From an uncultured Prevotella sp. (GTDB lineage: Bacteria; Bacteroidota; Bacteroidia; Bacteroidales; Bacteroidaceae), in assembly GCA_938018155.1 (NCBI GenBank), contig CALIIG010000185.1, forward strand, positions 1 through 17,655: a stretch of DNA of 17,655 bases, read 5' to 3'. Below are positions 1 to 7,446 of this stretch, piece by piece. The position numbers were made by a program, and so were the translations under genes. The notes below the pieces were generated by a model, which worked only from the letters and a program-made list of their open reading frames with translations, ran no database searches and was not told the DNA's origin. How positions within the stretch are numbered: position 1 is the stretch's first letter; every line of letters begins with the position of its first letter.

Positions 1-1
1 C

Positions 2-97
2 CGCGCGTCGCTCAACGTGCAAAGCTCCGACCGCGAGGCCATCGACTTCTCGGGAAACGTCAGTTTGCCCGCATCCCGAAAGCGTGGCAGCGAGTGA
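2..97 (+). CDS. C-terminal fragment of an unidentified protein
   Basis: The window opens inside a gene. The frame beginning at base 2 stays open for 31 codons and ends at a TGA at 95-97; its residues (ASLNVQSSDREAIDFSGNV and onward, ending RKRGSE) have the look of a real protein tail, whereas the other two forward frames read as Arg/Pro-rich noise. The next gene starts 26 nt after this stop on the same strand, so the two may share a transcript. The fragment is too short to assign a family, and the frame choice is an inference from residue composition and spacing. Confidence 0.45.
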   Translation, partial: RASLNVQSSDREAIDFSGNVSLPASRKRGSE

Positions 98-123
98 ACT
101 TCCCTTGAATTTGAACACGAAAA

Positions 124-1248
124 ATGAAGAATTTCCTTATCCTGCTGTTGTTTCTCGTGCTGCCTTCTGCGGCCGGAGCGCAGAAAACAGACAGTACGGC
201 CTACGGCTATAACGTGCGATATATGAGCGAGCACCTCTTTTTGCAGCGCGATTCTGACTTTAATGTGGTCGACTATAACATTGAATGGCCCGAGGTTATC
301 AGTTTTAACCGTGTTGAAGCATTGAAGCGTTGTATCACCAAACTGCTCTTCGGGTATGAGGCGGCCGACATCGACTCGTCGCTCACAGCCTATACACGCA
401 GCATGGGAGTGCCAGTAACAGGACAGCTTAAAAGCCTTCCCGACGACCGGCGGTTCTGCTATTCAACGCTCAAAGCCGAGCTCAAGTCGTTTGCACAAGG
501 GCGTTGGGTATCCTATTTTATTTCGGCAGAGGTGAAGCCTGAAAGCCTTTCGGCCGAAACACCGCGCCGCCAGTCGCTTTACGTTACATACGATATGATA
601 AGCCAAAAGCTCCTAACTTCGCAGGAAATGCTGAACAAAGACATTGAGCGTGGGCAGATTTCGGCCGATTTTTACGACAATCTTTTTGCACCTTTCATCG
701 ATGGCGGCTACACAGATATGCAACAGAGCGTGATAGATGGCGTATGGCTTAAAGGCGATAAAATTGCTTATCATGTGCAGATACAAACGCCAACCGATAA
801 TGTTAACTACGAGGTTGACATGCCTTATGACAAGTTTGGCAAAACACTAAGCCGCAGGGCACGACAGCTTATGGCTAACAAGCCGCTTGCCGAAAACCCT
901 TATATGCAGCCGCTGCCGCTTACGCTCAACGGCGATACCATTTATAAAGAGGTGGAAAACATGCCTGTTTTTCCGGGCGGATGGGAAAATACGCGAAAAC
1001 TTTTCAACGTTATGCTACCGGTTGACTGGCGCGAAACGGGCGAGCTTTCGGCGCGCGTGCTGTTCAGTTATGTGGTTGACAAGGAGGGTCGCGTACGCGA
1101 TATGCGCATGATTTCGCCCTCACATCCTGCTATTGGCCGTTATGTTGCCGCGCGTTTCAAGGGTCTTTCGGGCTTCACACCAGGCATGCACGACGGCCAT
1201 AAGGTTTGTGTGAGGATGATGATGCCCTTGCGTTTCAAGATGGAATAA
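124..1248 (+). CDS. Secreted protein with TonB C-terminal-like domain
   Basis: A 374-residue protein with a cleavable signal peptide (hydrophobic residues 4-14, likely cut after AGA at 17-19). The middle part, about 60-250, resembles the DUF3298/RsiV type of periplasmic domain (pattern YVTYDMISQKLLTSQEML at 153-170); that match is tentative. Residues about 273-374 look like a TonB C-terminal domain as found in many Bacteroidetes proteins: ENMPVFPGG at 278-286, VLFSYVVDKEGRV at 312-324, then FTPGMHDGHKVCVRMMMPLRF at the end. Unlike a classical TonB it has no N-terminal membrane anchor or proline-rich spacer, so it is probably a periplasmic or envelope protein rather than an energy transducer. 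The start is the ATG directly before the signal peptide. It lies 26 nt after the preceding stop, and a hairpin about 40 nt behind its own stop probably ends the transcript. The precise role is unknown. Confidence 0.8.
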   Translation: MKNFLILLLFLVLPSAAGAQKTDSTAYGYNVRYMSEHLFLQRDSDFNVVDYNIEWPEVISFNRVEALKRCITKLLFGYEAADIDSSLTAYTRSMGVPVTGQLKSLPDDRRFCYSTLKAELKSFAQGRWVSYFISAEVKPESLSAETPRRQSLYVTYDMISQKLLTSQEMLNKDIERGQISADFYDNLFAPFIDGGYTDMQQSVIDGVWLKGDKIAYHVQIQTPTDNVNYEVDMPYDKFGKTLSRRARQLMANKPLAENPYMQPLPLTLNGDTIYKEVENMPVFPGGWENTRKLFNVMLPVDWRETGELSARVLFSYVVDKEGRVRDMRMISPSHPAIGRYVAARFKGLSGFTPGMHDGHKVCVRMMMPLRFKME

Positions 1249-1286
1249 ACAGTGATACATAATGAATAGTCTGGCATGATAATTAT

Positions 1287-1326
1287 GATTAAGCGTTATG
1301 GGCTGACGGCTTAATCGTTATTTCAA
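1287..1326 (+). terminator. Hairpin behind the TonB-domain gene, likely terminator
   Basis: GATTAAGC (1287-1294) pairs perfectly with GCTTAATC (1309-1316). The stem extends through GTTA/TGAC with one bulged G, leaving the loop TGGGC. A weak T-rich stretch (GTTATTTC) follows. It lies 38 nt after the stop of the gene ending at 1248. Termination is inferred from position and shape; the T tract is poor. Confidence 0.5.
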
Positions 1327-1341
1327 AACGATGGCTAAGGA

Positions 1342-1382
1342 AACGTGCCCGTTTTGTCGAATTGTGACAAAACGGGCACGTT
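1342..1382. repeat. 17-bp perfect inverted repeat (strong hairpin)
   Basis: AACGTGCCCGTTTTGTC at 1342-1358 is followed by a 7-nt spacer (GAATTGT) and its exact reverse complement at 1366-1382. No T run follows on the plus strand (next bases GGGTTTAC); on the minus strand the next bases are TCCTTAGCC. It may act as a transcript-stabilising or terminating hairpin. It is the second hairpin in tandem after the gene ending at 1248. Confidence 0.65.
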
Positions 1383-1409
1383 GGGTTTACAAAGTGACAG
1401 CATATGCAA

Positions 1410-1423
1410 TTGATTTAAATCAA
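1410..1423. promoter_or_regulatory. 14-bp palindrome matching the FNR-box pattern
   Basis: TTGATTTAAATCAA is a perfect palindrome and fits the TTGATnnnnATCAA consensus of Crp/Fnr-family sites. It sits about 300 nt upstream of the only recognisable promoter in this gap (-7 element at 1713-1720), which is far for a simple operator, and AT-rich DNA yields such palindromes by chance. The rest of the gap 1383-1700 is AT-rich and I see no gene in it. Confidence 0.25.
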
Positions 1424-1712
1424 GATGGCAACAAAATCAAAATATTTTACACATTAGTTGTAATTATATTTCAACTGTGCCGTTTTTGTGCTTTTTTGTT
1501 TTGGTCTGTTTGTAGTAGAAATGTGGCATAATGTAAGCGATGGTGCTATGTTTTCATCCTTTTCAGATAATGTGTTTTGCAAAGTGTAAGTAAAACAACG
1601 GTTTTATTATAATTTCATATCAAAAGTGAGGCAATGGATTATAGTTTATCTTTCGATGAAAAATAATGATAAAATAACGTTAAAATCTGAACAATCATTG
1701 ATAAGTTTTATC

Positions 1713-1720
1713 TATATTTG
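1713..1720 (+). promoter_or_regulatory. Bacteroidetes -7 promoter element for the YwqK-like gene
   Basis: TATATTTG matches the TAnnTTTG -7 consensus. Transcription would start about five bases downstream, giving a leader of roughly 38 nt before the ATG at 1764. I see no good -33 TTTG at the usual spacing. Confidence 0.6.
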
Positions 1721-1763
1721 TGACATAAAACAAGAATAAATATAACTCTTAAGCTTTATAAAA

Positions 1764-2276
1764 ATGAAAAAGATAGTTTTAGTTAGCATGATGTTGTTGT
1801 TAACCGTTTCGGGCTTTGGCCGTACACGTGTTAGTGAAAATGCCGTAGTGGTTGCCGATACGTTGTTTTATGGTGCAAACCATCAGCGCGTAAACAGTTC
1901 GGACGAGGCCGGTTATTACAGGCTGTTAAAGGTGCAAGGCAACGGCATGGCAAAGGAAGACGTGTTTCAGGACTTTTATATGGACGGAACCCTGCGTGCT
2001 GAAGGCGGCTACAACTTTATTGATTTGAACAACGATAACAACACCGTTCTCAACGGAGAAGTGACTACTTATTACGTCAATGGACGCGAAAAGCTGCGCG
2101 GTAAGTATGTTGACGGCAAGCGAAACGGCTATTTTACGCTTCAGATGAGGGATGGAGGTGTAGCCGTTGTTGTTTATAAGCAAGGCCGTTCGGTATACGA
2201 TTACTTTATGATTACACGCCAGGACGGCAGCCAGGAAAGGCGTCCCGTAAGCGAAATAGCATCTCTCTTGCAATAA
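1764..2276 (+). CDS. Secreted YwqK/MORN-like repeat protein
   Basis: A 170-residue protein with an N-terminal signal peptide (KK at 2-3, then a hydrophobic stretch to about residue 17). The central part contains repeats of the form seen in MORN/YwqK proteins: DFYMDGTLRAEGGY near 70-83, GEVTTYYVNGREKLRGKYVDGKRNGYF near 98-124, with the usual G-x-Y-x-N-G and GKRNG turns. Members of this family are often annotated as YwqK antitoxins, but that label comes from a Bacillus locus and no toxin partner is visible here. It is a single-gene unit with its own -7 promoter at 1713 and two hairpins behind it. The job is unknown; an envelope or surface-associated role is an inference from the signal peptide and repeats. 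Confidence 0.75.
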   Translation: MKKIVLVSMMLLLTVSGFGRTRVSENAVVVADTLFYGANHQRVNSSDEAGYYRLLKVQGNGMAKEDVFQDFYMDGTLRAEGGYNFIDLNNDNNTVLNGEVTTYYVNGREKLRGKYVDGKRNGYFTLQMRDGGVAVVVYKQGRSVYDYFMITRQDGSQERRPVSEIASLLQ

Positions 2277-2306
2277 ATACGAATTGTTTTTTATAGGAAG
2301 ACCGGT

Positions 2307-2337
2307 GGTCTGTGTTCGTGAGAATGCAGACCTTTTT
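2307..2337 (+). terminator. Intrinsic terminator of the YwqK-like gene
   Basis: GGTCTG (2307-2312) pairs with CAGACC (2327-2332); two G-T wobble pairs and TTC/GAA extend the stem around the loop GTGA. Five T's follow at 2333-2337. It lies 30 nt after the stop at 2276. Confidence 0.8.
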
Positions 2338-2353
2338 CATGGTTTACAATATA

Positions 2354-2397
2354 AAACGGGACAGACATGGGCATGTGTCTGTCCCATTTGTGTTTTT
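2354..2397. terminator. Second, probably bidirectional terminator between convergent genes
   Basis: GGGACAGACA (2358-2367) pairs exactly with TGTCTGTCCC (2376-2385) around an 8-nt loop. AAA at 2354-2356 faces TTT at 2387-2389, and a run of five T's (2393-2397) follows. On the minus strand the stem is followed by a T-rich stretch as well, so it could also end the exonuclease transcript coming from the right. Confidence 0.7.
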
Positions 2398-2572
2398 GTG
2401 GAAAGCGTGTTAGCGGGTTGTGGGCGGCTGCTGAGCGCGTTATAGTAGCCGGCTTCGCGCGTTAATGTTATTGCCCGGGTGCGTTAAAGTGCAAAACCGA
2501 CGCTTTTATCGTGGCGATACAAAGGCATCATGATTGATGTTTGACGATGCCGCCGTGTTCTCCCAACGCTGT

Positions 2573-3376
2573 TCAGAGGTCGATATTTACCTCAACAGGG
2601 CAGTGGTCGCTACCGTAAATTTCGGTGTGTATGCTTGCCGACGTGATAGAAGGTAGCAGTCGTTGCGATGCGATAAAATAGTCAATGCGCCACCCTGCGT
2701 TCTTTTCGCGGCTGCGAAAACGATAGCTCCACCAGCTGTATGTGACGTCGTCGGGATGTAATTGGCGGAAAGTGTCGATGAAACCACTGTTGAGAAGTTC
2801 GGTCATTTTTTCACGCTCCTCGTCGGTAAAGCCCGCATTGTTGCGGTTTGTCCTGGGGTTTTTCAGGTCAATTTCGTTGTGAGCCACATTCATATCTCCG
2901 CAAACGATGACAGGTTTAACCTTATCGAGCGACAGAAGATAAGCCCTGAAGTCGTCCTCCCACTTCATACGGTAGGGAAGCCGGCGGGGTTTTCCACCCT
3001 TCACTTCGGCGTCCTGCGAGTTGGGTGTGTACACAGTGACAAGATAAAACTTGTCATATTCCAAGGTAATTATGCGGCCCTCATGGTCGTGTTCGTCCAT
3101 ATCCATGCCGTATTTTACCGATAAAGGCTCGTGCCTGGCATAGATAGCCGTGCCCGAATAGCCTTTTTTGTCGGCGTAATTCCAATACGAACGATAGCCG
3201 TCAAACTGCAAATCGAGTTGTCCTTCCTGCATTTTCGTCTCCTGAAGACAGAAAAAATCGGCATCCAGATCCTTGAAATAAGCTTCAAATCCCTTGCTGG
3301 TTACGTTGCCTTCGTCGTCAGTTTTCACCTTGACACAAGCGCGAAGGCCGTTGACATTCCATGAAATGAACTTCAT
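2573..3376 (-). CDS. xth: Exodeoxyribonuclease III / AP endonuclease
   Basis: A 267-residue exonuclease/endonuclease/phosphatase-family protein, close to the normal length of ExoIII (about 268). It cuts DNA at abasic sites in base excision repair and degrades 3' ends of duplex DNA. All family motifs are present: N7 in SWNVNG, E46 in LQETK, Y116 in VYTPN, D161 and N163 in GDMNVAHN, and the catalytic D257-H258 pair in GSDHCP. The ATG gives the canonical N-terminus MKFISWNVNG, so the start is secure. It is the last gene of the minus-strand series; 228 nt separate it from folE and I could not find a clear TAnnTTTG in that gap, so whether it is transcribed with folE is open. A bidirectional hairpin at 2354-2397 probably ends the transcript. 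ExoA would be an alternative symbol. Confidence 0.95.
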   Translation of the reverse strand: MKFISWNVNGLRACVKVKTDDEGNVTSKGFEAYFKDLDADFFCLQETKMQEGQLDLQFDGYRSYWNYADKKGYSGTAIYARHEPLSVKYGMDMDEHDHEGRIITLEYDKFYLVTVYTPNSQDAEVKGGKPRRLPYRMKWEDDFRAYLLSLDKVKPVIVCGDMNVAHNEIDLKNPRTNRNNAGFTDEEREKMTELLNSGFIDTFRQLHPDDVTYSWWSYRFRSREKNAGWRIDYFIASQRLLPSITSASIHTEIYGSDHCPVEVNIDL

Positions 3377-3604
3377 ATTCTGATGTAAATCGGTTGAAAA
3401 GGCTCTTTAAAGAAATTGCGTCTGCGGTATATTCCTTTCGTAATTGTAGCTTATGGTGCTTGCTTTTGCCCGGTATGGTTATTGTAAAAACACGTTAAGG
3501 TTCTTATCATTCTTTTTCAGAACAATTGTAAGCAGCTCGTAATGTGCTGGAGAATATTCTTTAAAGAGACATGAATTATTTTCTAAAGTTATTGTGATAA
3601 CAAT

Positions 3605-4198
3605 TTAAATACGTTTCGATTCGCCACGAAGCAGGCTCATAAACTCCTCACGAACCTTTGCCGAACCGAAGACACCGCTGTACGCACTCGTCGTAGTGAT
3701 GCTGTTTTGCTTCTCTACTCCGCGCATTTGCATGCACATATGCTTGGCCTCCAACACCACCATCACGCCCTGAGGCTTTAGTGTATCGTTGATGCAATCC
3801 TTGATTTGTTGCGTCAGTCGTTCCTGAACCTGCAAACGATGCGAGAATATATCGACGACGCGCGCAACCTTACTAAGACCCGTTATGTGCCCGTCGGGGA
3901 TGTAAGCCACATGTGCTTTGCCGTAGAAAGGGAGCAAATGGTGTTCGCACATCGAAAAGAAGTCGATGTCTTTAACAATTACCATTTGGTCGTATTTTTC
4001 CTCAAACAGTGCGTCTGTAAGCACTTTGTGCGGGTCTTGCGTATAGCCACGTGTCAGAATTTGCATGGCTTTTGCTACACGCATCGGCGTTTTGAGCAAG
4101 CCTTCGCGCTCAGGATCTTCACCAAGAAGGTCGAGAACAGCGCGATAATGCGATGCCAACTCGTCGAGACCGTCCCTGAATTCTGTTTCTGGATTCAT
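3605..4198 (-). CDS. folE: GTP cyclohydrolase I
   Basis: GTP cyclohydrolase I (197 residues) converts GTP to 7,8-dihydroneopterin triphosphate, the entry step of tetrahydrofolate synthesis. Zinc ligands C84 and H87 (MCEHHLLPF, 83-91) and C155 (HMCMQMRG, 153-160) are present, as are the neighbouring histidines H86 and H153. The signature [20 protein letters not shown] occupies 107-126. I chose the ATG at 4198 (MNPETEFRD) because the open frame continues upstream to 4294 with a stretch unlike the family ([13 protein letters not shown]...), and 197 residues is the usual bacterial length. It lies 135 nt downstream of the SPOR gene on the same strand; no strong promoter or terminator is visible between them, so cotranscription is likely. 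Confidence 0.95.
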   Translation of the reverse strand: MNPETEFRDGLDELASHYRAVLDLLGEDPEREGLLKTPMRVAKAMQILTRGYTQDPHKVLTDALFEEKYDQMVIVKDIDFFSMCEHHLLPFYGKAHVAYIPDGHITGLSKVARVVDIFSHRLQVQERLTQQIKDCINDTLKPQGVMVVLEAKHMCMQMRGVEKQNSITTTSAYSGVFGSAKVREEFMSLLRGESKRI

Positions 4199-4333
4199 AT
4201 AATCGTATTGTAATTTTGTTGTATTATTGTGGCATGAATACCTTAATAATATATGGCTGGCGTTGTATTCGTGCCGTGATGGCATCGTTTTCATGCGTCT
4301 ACAAAATGATAATCGCGCAGAAACGACACCGTA

Positions 4334-5092
4334 TTAGTACATCACTGAAATCTTACCCTTTACAATTGTAGCCGAGTGATAGCCCATGGCTTTGACCTCC
4401 TGGAGCATACGTTCTGCCTCCGTCAGCGAGCGAAAATTGCCTACACGGCAAATCCAACGGGGAGAATAGAAGTGGACATACACCGGCTGGTCGGGGAAAT
4501 TCATCTTAATTGCATTGCCGATTTGCTGAGCACGGTTTTTGTCGTTGCGCGTATTGCCGCCGGCAAAAGCCTGTACACGGTAGCCCGTTACCTTGTAACT
4601 GTGGCGCATTACTTTCTTACGCATGTCCACAGTAGGTATGGAAAACTCGTTGTCGTCGTCCTGTTGTGTACGGTTTGCTTCTGTATGTTTGTTGTCTTCG
4701 GCCTTTCGAGGCTCGTCGTTGACTTTCTTATTTTCGTCTTTTTGTGTCTCACGGGGCTTCTCCCGTGGGGCTTTTTCGGGTTCGCGGACAGTCTTTTCGG
4801 GCTCCTTTCGCGATGTTTTCTTGTCGTCCTGCTGTTGTGGACGCGTTGTGTTTTGGGGCTGTTGTGGTTTCTTGCCTGTCGTTGTGGCGTCAGGTTTACG
4901 TAGCGGAGTAGTGGTCTTTTCGTTGTTAACGGTTGCCTTTCCGTTCACAATGTCGTCAATTTCCTTGCTTTGTGTAATGGTAACGGTGCCCTTTCCGCGC
5001 TGCCGTTGTTGCACGTGTTCGGTGTAAGTCTGTGCATGAGCCGTCATGACGATGCAAATAACAGAGGCAAAGAAAATGACAAGTCTTTTCAT
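4334..5092 (-). CDS. Secreted SPOR-domain protein
   Basis: A 252-residue protein with a signal peptide (likely cut after AHA at 18-20), a long, highly charged and Gln/Lys/Glu-rich linker at about 55-148 containing EPEK and REKPRE-type near-repeats, and a C-terminal SPOR domain at about 167-250 (YRVQAFAGGNTRNDKNRA, then YVHFYSPRWICRVGNF, then AMGYHSATIV). SPOR domains bind glycan strands stripped of stem peptides, typically at division septa, so a periplasmic cell-wall role is likely. The linker would let the domain reach peptidoglycan. The gene lies between tpiA (121-nt gap with a hairpin and tandem repeat) and folE on the same strand. The conserved neighbourhood in Bacteroidales suggests a housekeeping role, but the linkage to its metabolic neighbours is unexplained. 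Confidence 0.85.
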   Translation of the reverse strand: MKRLVIFFASVICIVMTAHAQTYTEHVQQRQRGKGTVTITQSKEIDDIVNGKATVNNEKTTTPLRKPDATTTGKKPQQPQNTTRPQQQDDKKTSRKEPEKTVREPEKAPREKPRETQKDENKKVNDEPRKAEDNKHTEANRTQQDDDNEFSIPTVDMRKKVMRHSYKVTGYRVQAFAGGNTRNDKNRAQQIGNAIKMNFPDQPVYVHFYSPRWICRVGNFRSLTEAERMLQEVKAMGYHSATIVKGKISVMY

Positions 5093-5100
5093 AAATCAAT

Positions 5101-5144
5101 TAAATAGGGTAATGATATGATCTAAATAGGGTAATGATATGATC
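5101..5144. repeat. Two exact tandem copies of a 22-bp unit
   Basis: A unit beginning TAAATAGGGTAATG and ending ATATGATC occurs at 5101-5122 and again, identical, at 5123-5144. It lies immediately upstream of the SPOR gene start (5092), so on the minus-strand transcript both copies are in its leader. An exact head-to-tail duplication in noncoding DNA suggests recent slippage, or a regulator binding twice on successive helical turns (22 bp is about two turns). Confidence 0.9.
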
Positions 5145-5149
5145 AGAAA

Positions 5150-5202
5150 GTCGGCCCCGGGGCATCACCATTTCATGAAAATAGTGTGTCCGAGGGCCGG
5201 CA
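5150..5202 (-). other. Imperfect hairpin between tpiA and the SPOR gene
   Basis: GTCGGCCCCGGG at 5150-5161 is an imperfect inverted match (two differences) to CCGAGGGCCGGC at about 5191-5202. An inner pairing CACCATTTC / GAAAATAGTG extends the stem. Read on the minus strand, it follows the tpiA stop by about 12 nt and is followed by CTTTCT, a weak T tract. It could be an attenuator or processing hairpin that lowers read-through from tpiA into the SPOR gene. Function is inferred from position only. Confidence 0.45.
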
Positions 5203-5213
5203 ATTATACAGTA

Positions 5214-5975
5214 TTATTTCTTCCAGGCGTCAATAATTCCCTTGAAATCAGCACACTTTAATGAAGCACCACCGATTAAACCGCCGTCAATATCAGGCTT
5301 GGCGAACAGCTCTGCAGCATTGCCTGGCTTGCAGGAACCACCGTAAAGAATGGTAGTATCTTCTGCAACGTCCTTGCCATACTTCTCTGCAACGATAGAG
5401 CGTATGTAAGCAAGCATCTCCTCTGCTTGCTCAGAGGTAGCGGTTTTACCCGTTCCAATAGCCCAGATTGGCTCGTAAGCGAGTACAATATTCTTCCATT
5501 CGGCGGCAGAAAGATTGAATACAGAGCCGTCGAGTTCAGCCTTAACTACTTCGTTTTGCCTGTTAGACTCGCGCTCTTCCAGAGTTTCTCCGCAGCAGAA
5601 AATGATTTTAAGGCCGTTGGCCAGTGCCAGTTTCACCTTCTCTTTCAGTATTTCTGCAGTTTCGTTATAATACTGACGACGCTCTGAATGCCCAAGAATG
5701 ACATACTGTGCACCCGTTGATTTAACCATGGCTGCGGAAACTTCGCCTGTGAATGCGCCTTTTTCCTTGTCGGCACAGTTCTCTGCACCCAGCTTAACCA
5801 CGCTTTCATCGAGCACCGATGCCACGCTTGCGAGGTGGATAAATGGCGTGCAAATCACAACGTCACAATTGGGTTTGTCGGCCTTTAACGCTTCATTGAT
5901 CTCCTTTGCGAGGGCTACACCCTCCTGCAGGTTTTCGTTCATCTTCCAGTTTCCTGCAACAATTTTCTTTCTCAT
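5214..5975 (-). CDS. tpiA: Triosephosphate isomerase
   Basis: A 253-residue TIM-barrel enzyme that interconverts dihydroxyacetone phosphate and glyceraldehyde 3-phosphate in glycolysis and gluconeogenesis. Catalytic residues are in place: K11 in GNWKMN, H96 in ILGHSERR, E168 in [11 protein letters not shown]. The flexible loop 6 (AIGTGKTAT, 172-180) and the phosphate-binding glycines YGGS (211-214) and [10 protein letters not shown] (230-239) are intact. The start ATG overlaps the stop of the upstream DoxX-type gene by 4 nt (ATGA), so the two are translationally coupled and on one mRNA. Confidence 0.97.
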   Translation of the reverse strand: MRKKIVAGNWKMNENLQEGVALAKEINEALKADKPNCDVVICTPFIHLASVASVLDESVVKLGAENCADKEKGAFTGEVSAAMVKSTGAQYVILGHSERRQYYNETAEILKEKVKLALANGLKIIFCCGETLEERESNRQNEVVKAELDGSVFNLSAAEWKNIVLAYEPIWAIGTGKTATSEQAEEMLAYIRSIVAEKYGKDVAEDTTILYGGSCKPGNAAELFAKPDIDGGLIGGASLKCADFKGIIDAWKK

Positions 5976-7414
5976 TTGTTCTTTTCTTTTTTAAAAGTTG
6001 ATATAATCTTGTTGGATGTATTTTCTATTTGTTCCGTCTTTTCTTCGATAAAGCGTTCCTTTTGCCTTATTTTCAGTCGTAAATACTTGCTCCAGGCCCA
6101 TGTGCGATCGGCGAAAGTGAGCAGAATCAGCGGCAGGAAGAACCACAATAACACCTGTGTAAGTGTTTTCCCTACGCTGTCATCAGGCATCTGTCCTATC
6201 GTTGTTTTCTCCAAAGGGCCCTGTAATTCATCAGCCGTTGGCAGGTCGTTGTGGCTCCATTTGCCCATCACCACGCCGTTTTTCAGCAATAACAGTCCCG
6301 GGTTACTGCGAATAATGGTCTTCAACGTCGTTTCATCGGTGATATAAAATGGATATTCTGCGCCCGTAATATCTTCCCAATGCCTGATGGCTTCTTCTGT
6401 AGAGGCAGTAAGACAATAGAATGGAACGCCCTGCTCTCTGGCGTATTCGTACAGCGCATCTATGGCTCCAAAGTCGCCGTCATCGGCCTTATCCAGATTC
6501 GGTGAAATCAGCAGGAAAGTATAACCGCGTCGTGAAAGCACGCTGTCAGTGATGTCATCGCCTTCGGATGCCTGTATGGAAAAGTCATGAATTGGAGGCA
6601 CATAGCCTTTGGATATTTGCGTTGTCTTCGAATCAACAAACTGCCATGTCGAGTCGGGATAATTGTCAAGGCTGAACTCTTTGCGCATACCGTTCTTCTC
6701 CATTAAGAATGAAGTAACGAACTTAGGCTGCTCAGCACCTTCCGGTATTTCCATACCTTTCTTTATATTAGCACCTACATGGTAGGGCCTGAAATCGAAA
6801 ACGGGCAGCTTATACAGGCAGTAGAGGCTTGTTATCAATATAAAAAGAACGGTATAATTGATGGCTATCCACTGGCTGGACCTCGATATGAACCTGTACA
6901 TCTTCAATGGCCATCTCCAAAGAACGATGGCAAGTACCATTAATATCAGGTCTTTTATCAGCGTTTCCTTATTTGAAAGTTTGATGGCATCGCCGAAACA
7001 GCCGCAGTCGGCCACCGGACTGGCCAGTGCTATCCACAGGCTTATCAGCGTCATGCCGGCCATAAACACCAGCATTATCTTTGAACAGAGCCTGCGGCGA
7101 ATGGCAAAAAGCACGAAAATACCGAGGCAAAACTCTACCGCCGACAATGCTATTGATGTGCCCAGCGTCAGCAAATCGGGCACCATGCCGCCCAAACCTA
7201 TGGCCGATAAGTACTCCTGAATCTTATATTGCGTGCCTAAAGGGTCGATGGCTTTGACGAAACCCGAGAACACAAACACCAGTCCCGTCGCCAAACGACA
7301 AAGGTTTACGCTGCCTCTGCCGAGCCTTTGTTTCAGCGTTAACGTTCCTGCGGTGTCGTGTTTACAACAGGCATCCGCCGGCGTTGTGTTGTGGTTTGCT
7401 GTATTTTGTTCCAC
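5972..7414 (-). CDS. DoxX/MauE-type membrane protein with thioredoxin-like domain (BT_3928 family)
   Basis: A 480-residue inner-membrane protein. Residues about 38-170 form a four-helix DoxX/MauE-like domain ([17 protein letters not shown] at 44-60) carrying the motif CGCFG at 137-141, typical of MauE-like proteins that work near disulfide chemistry. A fifth membrane segment is at about 184-202. Residues about 272-400 look like a thioredoxin fold ([20 protein letters not shown], later [16 protein letters not shown]), but there is no CxxC at the expected place, so it may not be a redox enzyme by itself. A last helix at about 420-438 is followed by a lysine-rich cytosolic tail. The start codon is GTG at 7414; I saw no suitable upstream ATG. 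It follows the DUF1599 gene by 32 nt and overlaps tpiA by 4 nt. The architecture and order match what NCBI calls the BT_3928 family in Bacteroidales (from memory). Its substrate is unknown. Confidence 0.85.
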   Translation of the reverse strand: MEQNTANHNTTPADACCKHDTAGTLTLKQRLGRGSVNLCRLATGLVFVFSGFVKAIDPLGTQYKIQEYLSAIGLGGMVPDLLTLGTSIALSAVEFCLGIFVLFAIRRRLCSKIMLVFMAGMTLISLWIALASPVADCGCFGDAIKLSNKETLIKDLILMVLAIVLWRWPLKMYRFISRSSQWIAINYTVLFILITSLYCLYKLPVFDFRPYHVGANIKKGMEIPEGAEQPKFVTSFLMEKNGMRKEFSLDNYPDSTWQFVDSKTTQISKGYVPPIHDFSIQASEGDDITDSVLSRRGYTFLLISPNLDKADDGDFGAIDALYEYAREQGVPFYCLTASTEEAIRHWEDITGAEYPFYITDETTLKTIIRSNPGLLLLKNGVVMGKWSHNDLPTADELQGPLEKTTIGQMPDDSVGKTLTQVLLWFFLPLILLTFADRTWAWSKYLRLKIRQKERFIEEKTEQIENTSNKIISTFKKEKNK

Positions 7415-7446
7415 GCTTTTGTATGCGTTTCTAAACCCTGCCGTGC

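Noticed and set aside
1331..1531. 66-codon frame over the 17-bp inverted repeat
   Set aside because: The frame crosses the hairpin and AT-rich DNA and has no promoter, family resemblance or plausible composition.
3590..3605. lac-operator-like ATTGTGATAACAATTT
   Set aside because: It lies at the 3' end of folE with no adjacent promoter; a short AT-rich palindrome is expected by chance.
4199..4294. 32-residue N-terminal extension of folE
   Set aside because: The extension is unlike GTP cyclohydrolase I, and the ATG at 4198 gives normal length and N-terminus.
4376..4903. Long open frame on the plus strand opposite the SPOR gene
   Set aside because: It mirrors the low-complexity charged linker of the SPOR protein and reads as Cys/Phe/Leu-rich noise; the minus-strand gene has signal peptide and domain support.
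5101..5144. CRISPR-like repeats
   Set aside because: Only two directly abutting copies with no spacers and no cas genes.
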